From Enoplolaimus lenunculus (Eukaryota; Nematoda; Enoplea; Enoplida; Thoracostomopsidae): a DNA stretch of 64,000 nucleotides. The notes beneath the pieces are model-generated. The model did no database searches and had not been told where the DNA came from. It saw only the letters and a program-made list of their open reading frames with translations. The DNA lies in the NCBI GenBank assembly GCA_030248215.1, contig JASANG010002156.1, forward strand, positions 288,178 to 352,177, read 5' to 3'. A program made the translations under genes and the position numbers. Shown here one piece after another: positions 45,083 to 56,546 of the stretch. The stretch's first letter is position 1. Every line of letters starts with the position of its first letter.

Positions 45083-48000
45083 ATGAAATGGTGGCGTAAA
45101 GAGCAAGGTTGGACAATAGTGTATACCGATGGGGCATTCATTAACAATGGACGTCCCGATGCGCGTGCTGGCCATGGAGTGTTTTGGGCGGACGGCAATA
45201 AATATAACCGGAGTATATCATTGTATGACGGACGACAAACTAATAATCGTGCTGAAATTATGGCATTTACCGACGCAATTCGGACAGCCACTCGGGTCGG
45301 CATTAAGCATCTTGAGATCACAACCGATTCACAGTTTGGGATTGATTGTGTGACGGATTGGATTTATAACTGGAAGGAAAATGGATGGCGAACAAAAAAG
45401 GTAAGGAACTGTCTTTGAGCGAAGCTCGGAGTTTCGCGAAGCGTTTTATGTTTTGTACTTGGGGGCCGAAAGGTGTATGTGCGTTTGTCCGTCCGTCTGT
45501 CCGTCCGTAAAGAATCTCAGAAATGGGGAGCCGATTTTGATAAAAAATTTTTTGTTTGAAAGCCAATTATCCTGGGATGGTAACCTCGCATTAGGGTTTT
45601 AAAATTTTAAGCCATTTATTAGCTACAGGCTAATTTGCATAATTAATTAAGCCTAAATTAGGACTTTCTACAATATTTCACTAATTATTACAGTTAGAAA
45701 CAATCTGAATTTAGCATTAAAGGGTTTTTGGGTGCGAGGAATCTGCATAGACTGTTTACAAACGTCCAAAACCGATGTTTGAGCAGTTAGCTAATAGATA
45801 ATTTGCATATTAGCATAGTTTATAAGCCTAAATTAGGACTTTTTACAATATTTCACTAATTATTAATGTTAAACGCAATATAATTTCTGCACTAAAGGGT
45901 TTTTAGGTGCGAGGAAATTGAATAAATTGTTTACAGACCTCCAAAACCGATAAATGAATAGTTAGCTAATAGCTAATTTGCATATTACCTTAATTGCTTA
46001 CGTGTGTTCGAGCTTCGCTCAATAAATGTTACGGCTGGTATATATATCTTGGTCCAGAATGCGAGCGAATATCCAGCTCCGGCAAAAAATTGACATCCGG
46101 CTCCGATATTCTAACTTGCCGGATATTTGTTAAAAAACTTAAAAACCGAACTAATTGACTTAGATTGAATTACTTTTACATTTTTATTCTGTCATACATG
46201 TGTTATAACCGGTTGCATCTGCTTTATGTTCTGCCGAGTTTTTTAAGTTGAGGACATGTGCGCGACATATCTGGCCTTGAACTAACAGGATACTTTAGCA
46301 TTAATGGTTGGGTTGCAGTGACATGACTTTGTTCAACTTTAATAAGTCCGAAGTTTTCGATAAGGATATCTATTTGCCAAATTGTTTACAACCAGTTTGG
46401 CGAGATTTAAGGCGCTAATCTGAATCTGTATACATTGGCCAGTGTTAGTGTTAGAAATGTAGCACTAGCCTCAGCGTAAGGATAATAATAGTGTTAATCC
46501 TAAGTGATTTTTATTTTATAGTACCTATGAAAAACTCGGTTCATGTAAAGATCAGGGGCGGAACGTTTTTATGTGTGACTAGAATAGAGTAAGCTTAAGG
46601 TTTAGACTATTTTTTGCCTGGTTTTAGGCTTAGGCTTAGGAATATGCTTAGAACACTGTTCTTCCCCTGTTTTTTACATTGGCTAAAAACTCAATACCTT
46701 AAAAATACATGTGCAATGTGCCAAACGTATATTGCAGCTGAACGCAACGCAACAAAAACATAGGGGTCTTTTCCCTTATCCCTCCCTGCTCGCGTTTGCC
46801 CAAAAACGGTTCAATTTCGAAATTCTTTGCTCATATGAGCTTCTCATGATCTCCTTTAATCATTCCACGCCCAAACTTTACTTTTTGAAAAATTCGATTT
46901 TTTGTCCCCCTTCATATCCAAAAGTATTTTTTGTCAAAAAGTGTGACAAATTATAAACCATTCGATGCAGCTTGCGGAGCTGAGTCAAGTGGCGTTAAAT
47001 TTTTTGCAGTCACATGATTATTTAACGAATTATGGTCAAATAACTGATTTGGCGCCGTCCCAAAAAGTTGGTAGCGCGCCAAATCAGTTATTTGCCAATA
47101 ACTGGTTAACTAAAATCAACACCATTTAACTCAGCTCGCAAGCTGCATCGAATGGTATATAATATGCCAAAGTTTTTGACAAAAATATTTTTGGGTCCCA
47201 AGGAGGAACCTTGGTACCTTAAAAATCGAACTTTTTTCTAAAAGTCAAGTTTGGACGCGAAATGACCAGGGGTGGTCAAGAGAAGCTCAAATATTCAAAA
47301 ATTTTCAAAATGAAACCATTTTTGGACAAACGCGGGCTGGGGATGTTGGAAAAGATTCAAACATAGAATAGTGGAATAGGGTAGTTGTTAAAGTGTTAAA
47401 AATGTATCTTGCCACATAAACATTTGGGCTACGTTAGGTTGCGGAAAAAAGATTGTGAGCACCGTTTTGATATTTTAAATGTTTCTTAGCAGGGTTCTAA
47501 TCGGAAGTAATTTTTATCGGAATCGGAATCAAGTTTTGCTGTCGGAGCCGGAATCAGAATCGGAATCGGAATTTAAGTTTTAGTAATTCTATCAAAAATA
47601 AAGTGTATGACTTTTGTCTATTTGTTGCAGTATGTATGCTTGTCTGTATTGTTCACAGTTTCGGTAACAACTGCTTGTATAACTGACTCTATTAGCGAGC
47701 TACTAACCTGTAAAATTATGATATTAATGGAGGCCTTCCAATTCTAAGAGCAGCCTGTCTATTCTCAAAGCACACGAACGACTTGGCCTTAAGTTTAAAT
47801 GCAGTTAAGCATTTGGAGCGTTTCAAAACTTTAAATATCAAGCCTTATGAACTCATAAATAACAGGATTCAAAATTTAACTTCAACTAACTGGTCGGAAT
47901 CGGAATCGGAACTCAAATTTTGTCGTAATTTTAGCCGGAATCGGAATTCCGTTGGAACTCTGCCGCTTAGTATCAGATTTGGATAAGAATTTGCATACAT

Positions 48001-48840
48001 CCGAGTATATCGCAATTTGTTTTATTTCAGTTTCCTAAGTTTGAATTTCAAGAATGTCTGCAATTAATTATAATTGAAAATATATGTGCTCGCTGTATTT
48101 TTTGAGTGACAGGGAATTAATTTACGAGGAAATCATAATTTGTGGGCTCAATTAATAATTCGTACAGTTATATGGTTTACCAAATCAGAATACTAACTAT
48201 AAAGAAATATGGCTTTGAATAAAACGATGAATTATTTATCCGCTTCCGGCCGGATATTAGATTATCCGGCTTCGGCATTCTTTGGTATCCAGTTGCACCC
48301 TGCTTAGTACCTTTTCCCGCCCCACAAAAAATTTCCCCACACTTGCACAGTGAGTGGATTAATAATGTCGGTTAGGTGGGTGGCTTAGGCTTTCGCCACA
48401 CATATTGACTGAATTAAAACATAGTCGGCTGATATCTGTGGGATTTTGTTATGATTCGTTTTAAGAACTGTAAAATTACAAAACACGAAAAGTATTCTCC
48501 GCGTCCCGGAAACTTTTTGATCTGACACTGATGCTGTGGTCTTTCGATGATCGATTTAATACAGCAGTTACAACTTGTTTGTTTGGCTTTTTTCATCGGA
48601 ATCCAAGAAATTTAAGTTATATTTGGGATGGAAGCTTTGAGACAGACAGTGCTATTTCAACAGTATATGTACGTGCTTGTTATAGGTCGACCTGTTGCTA
48701 ACCGCATTGAGCTGGAAGATTATTGGGATGCGTATATCGACGGCCCTCAGATCCGGTTTGTGCGAGTCGCAGCACACAGTGGCGAATACGGGAACGAACA
48801 AGCGGATACGTGGGCAAGGCAAGCTTGCGCAAGAGGTTAA
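45083..48840 (+). CDS. Ribonuclease H1-like protein, copy 1 (possible 1-bp frameshift)
   Basis: Exon 1, 45083-45400, encodes 106 residues: VYTDGA (catalytic D16), NNRAE (E58) and TTDSQ (D82), then NGWRTKK and donor GTAAGG. Exon 2, 48686-48840, encodes GRPVANRIELED, the AAHSG histidine loop and NEQADTWA (last catalytic Asp). All five catalytic residues of RNase H1 are present. The enzyme cuts the RNA strand of RNA:DNA hybrids. Oddity: exon 1 ends in phase 0 but exon 2 needs a phase 1 intron, as in copy 2. The exon ends with six A then G; seven A would restore TKK-G exactly. This is a homopolymer sequencing error, a real frameshift, or use of an in-frame upstream acceptor adding about seven residues. 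There is no N-terminal hybrid-binding domain and no targeting leader. The 3.3-kb intron is full of insertions. Confidence 0.8.
45417..46020. mobile_element. Foldback-like element just inside the RNase H1 copy 1 intron
   Basis: Ends GAGCGAAGCTCGGAG and inverted CGAGCTTCGCTC. Near the left end are GTCCGTC/TGTCCGTCC repeats. The body is two tandem copies of about 175 bp, marked by TAAGCCTAAATTAGGACTTT at 45648 and 45823. It begins only 16 bases after the 5' splice site. Confidence 0.65.
46538..46684 (+). mobile_element. Telomere-hexamer MITE with perfect 8-bp target duplication (type copy)
   Basis: Flanked by AAAAACTC at 46530-46537 and 46685-46692. Ends GGTTCATGTAAAGATCAGG and, inverted, AGCCAATGTAAAAAACAGG. 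Internal (TTAGGC) run with GGAATATGC after it. The 8-bp duplication places the family with hAT-type elements. Confidence 0.85.
46762..47372. mobile_element. Large foldback element, arms of about 300 bp
   Basis: Left arm landmarks (TTATCCCTCCCTGCTCGCGT, CCACGCCCAAACTTTACTTT, CCATTCGATGCAGCTTGCGG) recur inverted on the right. The innermost perfect stem is AAATAACTGATTTGGCGC (47038-47055) against 47076-47093. Single-arm or partial relatives are at 50460-50690 and 52260-52370. Confidence 0.7.
47497..47967. mobile_element. CAGGGTTCTAATCGGAA-ended element
   Basis: Left end CAGGGTTCTAATCGGAAG, right end TCGGAATTCCGTTGGAACTCTG, both rich in CGGAATCGGAAT. About 470 bp, non-coding; probably hAT-like by its CAGGG end. 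Confidence 0.55.
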
Positions 48841-48983
48841 ATACTTGTACACTCACTAGGTGCTATTACGTCGTTCACAGTTATTTTGTCTCAATGCTGA
48901 GTACCAACTGAGTACCAAAAACCACCATATGGTAGGTTTTCCGGGTGGCTAATTTCAAAATTGACATTCGTTAACGATGCTTT

Positions 48984-48989
48984 AATAAA
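48984..48989 (+). terminator. Poly(A) signal of RNase H1 copy 1
   Basis: AATAAA lies 144 bases after the stop codon at 48838-48840 and is the first such hexamer downstream. Confidence 0.5.
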
Positions 48990-51900
48990 GAAAACAGGTA
49001 TTACCTATGCATATTATATATATTTTAATGTATATAAATATATATTTCTCTGTTCCGGCCGGAATTCATGCAAAAATTCAATCCCTGTTAATTATTTAAA
49101 TATTGGAAACATTGTGTTTAACTTTTTCTTTCTAAATGAGTGTTTTTGCAATTATATAGTTCATTTTTGTTAATAAACTGTTTGTGATGTGTGCTTGCAA
49201 TATACTTGATGAGAAATTCAGTTCGTGTTTCCGTACCTGTTGAGGCAAAATTTAGTTGCATAATTACACATATATGTATATATATCTAAGTAGCTAATAT
49301 GTGTTTGTTCTCTATGTAAAACAAGCGTTAGCAACACGTGATATAAGGATATATACGTATAAAATAACGTTGTATTCATTATCATTGTTAACGCAGAACG
49401 CCTGGGCTTTGAAATGTGCCGCCCGCTCGGCAATCCTATCAATGTCGTGTTTGGTGCTCATCGGTAAAATATTACGGTGAGTGACGTATACTTCATGTGC
49501 TTTCTGGTGCTCTCAGTTTGAAATTGACAAAATGGACCAAGTTTTTTATGTATACTTTACATATGTGATGTCGTGCTGGATTTACAAATTGCGAAAACCG
49601 TAGGCTAAGGCTCGGAAATACATTGGCGAGACAGTAATGCTTCCTATGAGATGTTTGTTCGTTTGTTTTGTTTTCAGTGTTAGGACTTGCGAAGTCGAAG
49701 CATAGGGTCTCATGCAAAATGTTTTGTGTTTAAGTGAATTTGAGGTTAGATAATTGGTTACTATTGATATTTTGAAAGCGCGATGTGTTACGAAGTGTTG
49801 AATGATATAATACAAATCGTATTTTAACTTTTTTTTGCTAAATTTTGTGTTATTTTTTCAAAAAATTGAAATCAAAATTTTTTCGTGGGCCACGCTGCAC
49901 ACGCTGTTGTTATATTTGAAGGCCGAGGGCTTTGAGCAGGCAAATATAATAGTACGTATGTTTTGAATTACTTTATGTATAACTGGATGCTGATGCAATT
50001 GATTGTTGTGAATATTTTATAATCTTTTAAATGTTTCATTTTGCCTTAAATTGATATACTTATAACTTGAATTTTTTGTTGGTTTTCTCATAGTTTTGTG
50101 TTTAAATTAATACTGTATATAATTTGATATATTTTTCAATATCAGGTCTAATGATTCCATGAGAAATTAACTTAGTTCACTTTGTTTTCGATATGTTTAT
50201 TTTGTCTTAAACTTTTATATACATTATTTTTTAGTTATTGGAATGTCGCAATATACTAAAATTTTCGACCGTCTAGTCTAATGACTCGATGAGAAACAAC
50301 TTAATTCACATTGTTTTGCTGGAATGAAAGTAAATTTAGGCTCAAAATTTAGCTAACTTGCAGGCGGACCCGGAATAAAGTATAGGCGGACAGTGGTTGA
50401 GTGGTTGGGATTCACGGAACCCACGGAACGTAGTAAATGTAAACGCAAGGAATATTGGATATGAGAAAGATTAGAATAACCCCCTAAGTTATGTGAAAAT
50501 TAAAAAATTTCGAAAACTAATGGAAAGTGAAGTCTTTTCCGTTATCCACCCCAGCCAGCGGTTGTCCAAAAATGGCCAGATTTTAAAAAACTTTGGTATA
50601 TTTGAACTTTTCATGACCTCTACTGGTTATTTCACGTCCAAATTTGTTATTTTTGAAAAATGTCCAAAATAATGTTGGAACGAATAACTCGTGCGGAACC
50701 TGATTTGTACTTTATCTCTGGTCATTTTAAACTGTCTATAGTCATGCGTGTATACATAACTGTGTGTGTTGTTTGCAGGGTATATTCGCAGTTTCGCTGC
50801 TTTGTTCAGTGTGCAGATTTCTAAAATTTTCAAGGTTTATGAGACTGCCTGGACGTCGTCTCTTTTAACAGCACGTTGTTTTTCAGAGTACTTGTTTCAG
50901 AACTTTGACGCCTGAATATCCGTTAGTCTGATCCGTTAGACTGACATTTGTATAAATTTTCAGTATAGCTATTTTTGCCGCTCCAACGTTTCATTATGTA
51001 AAATTTTATTTGAAATTACTTTGTTGAAAATAAATATATATATAGAAGTTTTACAAATTTTTCTTTCTGATTTATAGGCATAATCGGTTTTTCTACGAGA
51101 TGAGAAAATTATCACAAAATTCATACGCTTAACCTGTTCCGTCAAAAAAATTTGTGACATTTTTAATTTTAAGCTAAAAGTTGGACTTGGGTTTTGGAGG
51201 CGTTTGACCGTAACCGCTCGACAGTGTAATATGATTGACACATACTTTCTTGAATACGGAATACGTTTAATACGTTTAGCCTATGAGAAGTAGGAAGGAG
51301 CTTTTTGAAAAATTACTAACGTTAAACATTTGTTTTTATTTTCGTTTCCGTCATTCCGCTTTTATTTGTTTATCTACATAATTAAAGCTGGAATGCCGCA
51401 CATACGCATTTGGGCAACTTTTCAGCATTACTTTGTGTCACGGGCTGTAAGAATCTCGAGTGTTAGCAGAAATTCATTTAAGTAACAAAATTGAAACGTA
51501 ACCTAGGATTAGTGTGTGAAGTGAGTTTCTTCAAGTTCATGTTTTTCGACAATCTCGTGGACTCCATTACATCAAAACTAAGGGAATTGTTTCGCATTTC
51601 CGGTTGCTGGATGTGATTGTATATAGCTTTATAATGAGCTTTATTGTTGCATTAACATTAATGATTTTGTATATTTGGAGCGGTGTAACATTCCTATTTT
51701 TTATTCATTTTAATATTTCTTTTTGTGTTAAAAATGCATAAAACAAGGCAGCGGACACAAATTTTGCTTTAGTCCTGCAACCAGCAATTTTGAATAAGTG
51801 GGCAAATTTAGTTATTTTCGAGTTCAACAGAATAAATAAAAGTCCTAAGCAAATTTATTTTATGATAAGCCTACTTGCAGCAATGCTTGTGCAAAGATAC

Positions 51901-53030
51901 AATGGCTGAAGAACCGAGGGCTTTTGTACACGTCCTCGGCCAGTTTAAACGTAAGCCTGAGCCCAAACCTACGCCAAATCATAGTTCGTAGTTGAAGCAT
52001 AACCCTTAATTTAATCGTGTCTGTGGTTTTTCAAAATGTGAAACTTTGGAAGACGTGAGGCAAGTGTGAGCCGTCTACGGAAAAGGCATCGGGAAAATAT
52101 AAAAACTTAGTCGGCGTAAACTCTCTTGGTCTTTCTCTGGGCCTATGGTTTTGAGTACTTTTAGCTTATACGTTGGGTTTTCATTTTGTTTCGCGTAGTT
52201 TAAATATCTTCAATAATAGTTTTGGTTTTGTATACTTTAGTTTCTGTTTTATTAAACTGATACAAATTGTATACCATTCGACGTAGCTTATTAACCTGAA
52301 TCGACGGGTATCAAATTTATCGCCATATATAACTATTGCTTAATGAGTTATGGTGAAACAACTAATACAGATTTGTGTCGATTTCGTGGCTAAATGCTGC
52401 TATTCTACGCTGTGAACATTGCCACTTCGTTCCCGGAATTCGGAATGTTTACTGTAGAATTTTTGCGGGAGGTTCCGGCAAATTTGATAGCAAAATTTTG
52501 GTCGAATTTTTATATAAGTTGTGCTATTCACCGTGTTTGTTTCCTACTTTAACGCAATTTTGAATGCTTAAATAGCCGAAATTTTTCAAAAAACGAGGTT
52601 AATGCTGATTGTTAACATTTAACTGGTGACTGTGAAAATTTGCAAATTCAACATCATTTTATTTTACCTGATTTTGTTTCACATCTGGAAATGGCAAAAT
52701 CTGTTCTTCTCCATCGCTGGTTTTGTTGACCTCCGGATGCATCCTGATAACTTTGATATTTCTCGTTCTCTGGACGCTGAATTCATAGCAGAAAAAAGTA
52801 AAAGTGAGTTGTCGACGTATGGTCTACAGTCATTGCGCGTATAATTATATGTTTGAATTTGAAGTAAATTTTGTTTGATTTGTATTTGGAGAATTATTGA
52901 GTATATAATGAGTATGTTTTGTGCTTGGATAAACAAGTGTATTTTAATACTGAATTGTCAAATGAAATTTAATAGTTATAATTAACAGTTTGAAATCGGA
53001 TTTCAATTCCCATTATACATAAATATTTAA
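48990..53030. other. Intergenic, repeats only
   Basis: AT-rich. Recognised pieces are a diverged two-copy repeat near 50040-50330 (marked by GTCTAATGA.TC.ATGAGAAA), one arm of the 46.8-kb foldback family at 50460-50690, a partial copy at 52260-52370 and a CCGGAGG-type element near 52430-52740. No supported exon. Confidence 0.4.
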
Positions 53031-53036
53031 AGCTTG

Positions 53037-53143
53037 CGCTTTTTTTGGAAACTGATTTGAAAAATTTTTTTGGAAACTGATTTGAAAAATTTTTTTTGGA
53101 AACTGATTTGAAAAATTCTTTTGGAAACTGATTTGAAAAATCC
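53037..53143 (+). repeat. Tandem repeat, unit about 25 bp, four copies
   Basis: The unit TTTGGAAACTGATTTGAAAA occurs four times with T-run length differences, just upstream of the duplicated TTAA-element region. Confidence 0.9.
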
Positions 53144-53466
53144 ACTTGATACAGATTTGTAGAATTTTTCTGGCATTTTTGGGTCAGCTTTTATGGCCGG
53201 TTCCACGTATTACAAAATGTTGAGCTGGTTTAAACTTTTTAACCTGGCTTCAGTTCATTTCGAGTATTTTAATAACTTCAACATGAGCCCTATAGAATTG
53301 GCTCAAGGTGTGTTTAATTTGTTCAGCGCCGGTTTTGTATGTGCTTTCTAGCCCCTACTACACAGCCTGTTAATACGTATATGGACATATCAAATGCTTT
53401 CACGTATTTCTAATCGTAGTTGTTCAACTTCCGAAATTTCTAATTGCTGTTGCTTTAAATTTTTAA

Positions 53467-53733
53467 CCCCTTCTCACATTGAGTTGCCTGTGGGCAACTC
53501 AGCGCAGTGTATATTCGTTAAATAGTATCTATCGCACCGTGTTTAACAATTGCAACACGTACACATAGTACTAAATCACCACAAGACGTGAGAGCCCCCT
53601 CGGGCTCGAGCGTCAAGCTCCTATAGCTGAGTGGTGATGGTATATATACGCCTCTCACTCCAGTCACTGGAGTTCGAATCCTAGCATAAAAGTAGGTCTC
53701 AGGGGAAGTAGAAAATATTCAAATGAGAAAGGG
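53467..53733 (+). mobile_element. TTAA-family MITE with tRNA-like core, copy 2
   Basis: TTAA at 53463-53466 and 53734-53737. The hairpin GAGTTGCCTGTGGGCAACTC is perfect in this copy. A-box-like TAGCTGAGTGGTGATGG and B-box-like GGAGTTCGAATCC are present, with a four-base TATA expansion between them relative to copy 3. Confidence 0.8.
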
Positions 53734-53874
53734 TTAAGCAAAAAATTATCAGTTTACTATCAATAACCCCTTCTCACAATGGACATATCATATGCTTTCA
53801 CGTATTTCTAATCGTAGTTGTTAAACTTCCGAAATTTCTAATTGCAGTTGCTTTAAATTTTTAACCCCTTCTCA

Positions 53875-54127
53875 CATTGAGTTGCCTGTGGGCAACTCAG
53901 CGCAGTGTATATTCGTTAAATAGTATATATCGCATCGTGTTTAACAATTGCAACACTTACACATAGTACTAAATCACCACAAGACGTGAGAGCCCCCTCG
54001 GGCTCGAGCGTCAAGCTCCTATAGCTGAGTGGTGATGGTATACGCCTCCCACTCCAGTCACTGGAGTTCGAATCCTAGCATAAAAGTAGGTCTCAGGGGA
54101 AATAGAAAATATTTATGTGAGAAAGGG
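53875..54127 (+). mobile_element. TTAA-family MITE with tRNA-like core, copy 3
   Basis: TTAA at 53871-53874 and 54128-54131. It is nearly identical to copy 2, including the perfect hairpin and both box motifs. Confidence 0.8.
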
Positions 54128-54286
54128 TTAATGTGGTATCAGTACTTTCAAACAGCTCAAATGAATATAGAGAATTGATATGGTTTGCTGACTTAATGTG
54201 TAGCCAGTTTAGTAATTGAGATTTTTGCTTTTACTTTGAGGCAGCTTCGTAGTTAATAAAAAATTAGCATATAATGGGCATTTCTA

Positions 54287-56413
54287 ATGCTCTCTAGTAA
54301 ATGTAATCTCAGATGCTTTAAAGTCCGACCGGGTTTTGGTACATTCCGAGTAACGTTACGCACGATGGCTTCGACTCGTAGAAGCCCCAAAACTGGAGTT
54401 GTATATACTGATGGTGCATGCATTAATAATGGCCGGTCTGACGCGCGGGCCGGATACGGTGTATTCTGGGCTGACGGCGACCCACGAAATAGTAGTATCC
54501 GATTGTGGACTGGCCGACAAACTAGCAATCGGGCTGAAATTATGGCGTTTACGCATGCGATACGTCAAGCCAAGAGACATAATATTACATCACTTCAGAT
54601 TTACACGGATTCAAAATATGGGATTAACTGTGTTGAAGAGTTTGTACCGAAATGGAAGCAAAACGATTGGAAGACGAGGAAAGGCAAGCTAGTATTGGGG
54701 CTGGTTCAGTGAGACGATATGGGTCTTATACCCGAAACAAGAGTAACGTGCTATAAACAAGAAAATTTCCAGGGTATACGTGGAAATTTCGCATAATATA
54801 CGTTCGAACTAATACAAAATCATAAAGCCATCGCATCATAATCTTTGTTCAGCTGCTCAGGTTCTCCTGGGCCGGAACAGCCACCCCCATGCCCCCATAT
54901 TTAACCAGTTGAATCAAAAACTGCCGAAGTTTTAAAATGCGCCTGGCTTTTCGCTTACTTCGCTTTCGAGTTTAGAGCGAACCCCCATTCCTGTCTGCTC
55001 AGGCACAACGGCTGTCGTATACAGACTAATATGTAGGGTTCAACCGGAATTCCTGCAAAAATTGAATTCGTGTTCTTGTCCCGGTTCCTGCATTCAAAAT
55101 GCAGGAACCGGAATTTTACGGTTTTTGGGTTCTTCTATTTAGGTATTTCGAAAGCCAGTGTTTTTGCTATTAATTTAATTTTGTTAATAAACTGTTAGAT
55201 TAAAAAATCTGTTATATTTTCGCAAAACTTTGTGGTGAAATAGCTGGAAATTCGCGTAAGCCATTTCTTGGCTATTTTTGTTTTAAAACTTCAACAGTAA
55301 TTTGGTGATGAAAAGTACTTCAAATTCCGGTTCTAATAAATTCATTGGGGAACGCGGGGATCTCACATAATAGTAAGCGGTCAAAGTTATTATAGGGTCA
55401 GGCACATTCTTCTTCGAGCACTGAACGCTCACTACTACTGTCAGCTACTGTATCCGTACTTTTGTGTTAAGTTTTGGTATCCCTGGCTTTGCAGGGATGT
55501 CTCCGAATCCCCATGATCAGGGTACATGTGGAATTACAAAATCCCGGAACCGAAAATTGAAAAATACCTGTTACCATAAAAATTTGTTTGTATGCTAATA
55601 AACTTACTATCGATATTACGCAAAAAATGTAATAATTTTTGTGTACCTATCAGTCTCCTACTTTTAGTAGACACAATGTCAATCCACGCTTAGAACTTTT
55701 TTGAAAAATGAGTTGGATATGCCCCTTTTTTCTTAAATTTTCAAATTAGAAAACTTTCCATTACCGAAAATACCGGAAACTTCCGGTTGAAAATACAGGA
55801 TTGAATACCGAAATCGGATAGCGAAAAATACCCGATATTTCTGCCAAAATCGGAATTCCAGCTATACGCTGTTAATGAAGTAACTAGCACTAGCCAAAAT
55901 TAGTGATAAGTTATCAATCAAATAACTTGCAGCATGCGCAATTTTTTAAAATCCATTTGCAGCGGGCAGAAAATGTTTGAAAACCGCTACACAAAATTTT
56001 GAACCTTAATTGCACTTTGTCGAATTTTCAGAACACTTATTATTGTCTTCGATATGCGCTTATCAAAGTTGAAATTATTGGCATTAACGTTCAATTTTGT
56101 TCACAATTTATTTACGTGTGTATTATTCGACTGGTATATTATAGCTTTTAGGTGCGGGTTTATTTATAGGCGGTATTTATATAACGGAAAAAAGTATCCA
56201 CTCACGACAATTTCTGCGTAGTGCGAAAAAACATTGAAATCTTGTATTATTTTAGGGCACGAAGCGAAAAACCGTGAAGAACTTGAAGATTATTTTGCCG
56301 CTGTGTCAGACGAAAACGCTCCGTCGGTTGAACATCGTTACGTTGAAGCGCATAGCAATGAGCATGGCAATGAACAAGCGGATCGATTGGCGAAACTTGC
56401 TTGTAAAAAGTGA
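54287..56413 (+). CDS. Ribonuclease H1, copy 2, with mitochondrial-type leader and GC-AG intron
   Basis: Exons 54287-54683 and 56256-56413 join in frame to 184 residues. Catalytic residues are D42 (VYTDGA), E84 (SNRAE), D108 (YTDSK), H165 (EAHSN) and D175 (NEQADRLA). The intron is GC-AG (AAAG then GCAAGC), phase 1, at the position conserved in copy 1. The first 26 residues have six basic and no acidic residues, like a mitochondrial presequence. A second in-frame ATG (54365, M27) follows. The first ATG has a poor context (C at -3, C at +4) and the second a strong one (A at -3, G at +4), the arrangement used by vertebrate RNASEH1 to make mitochondrial and nuclear forms from one message. No hybrid-binding domain is visible. 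It removes RNA:DNA hybrids in replication and transcription. The reading frame is intact. Confidence 0.9.
55033..55870. repeat. CAGGG/ACCGGAATT-type elements in the RNase H1 copy 2 intron
   Basis: One element starts near AGGGTTCAACCGGAATTCC (55036) and another near CAGGGTACATGTGGAATTAC (55518), ending CAAAATCGGAATTCCAGC. The second resembles the 59478 element in reverse. Confidence 0.45.
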
Positions 56414-56546
56414 CCAGCGCCGCCTGTACACAGAGGTGCAATGTGGCGATGTTGCCAGAAGCTGTGTTTTCAGTTGTGCGTAGCTCGTATCACCTGTTTA
56501 AAGTTGTACAAAGTGTTTTAAGTAGTAGACTGTCAAAGCCGGAATG

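Larger units (their letters stand above)
53382..54178 (+). repeat. Tandem segmental duplication (period 398 bp) containing TTAA elements
   Basis: TGGACATATCA.ATGCTTTCAC starts at 53382 and again at 53780, each followed by the same 80 bases and then a complete TTAA-family element. The first unit ends with an extra partial left end (53762-53779). The element was therefore duplicated with its flank, not by two separate insertions. Confidence 0.75.
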
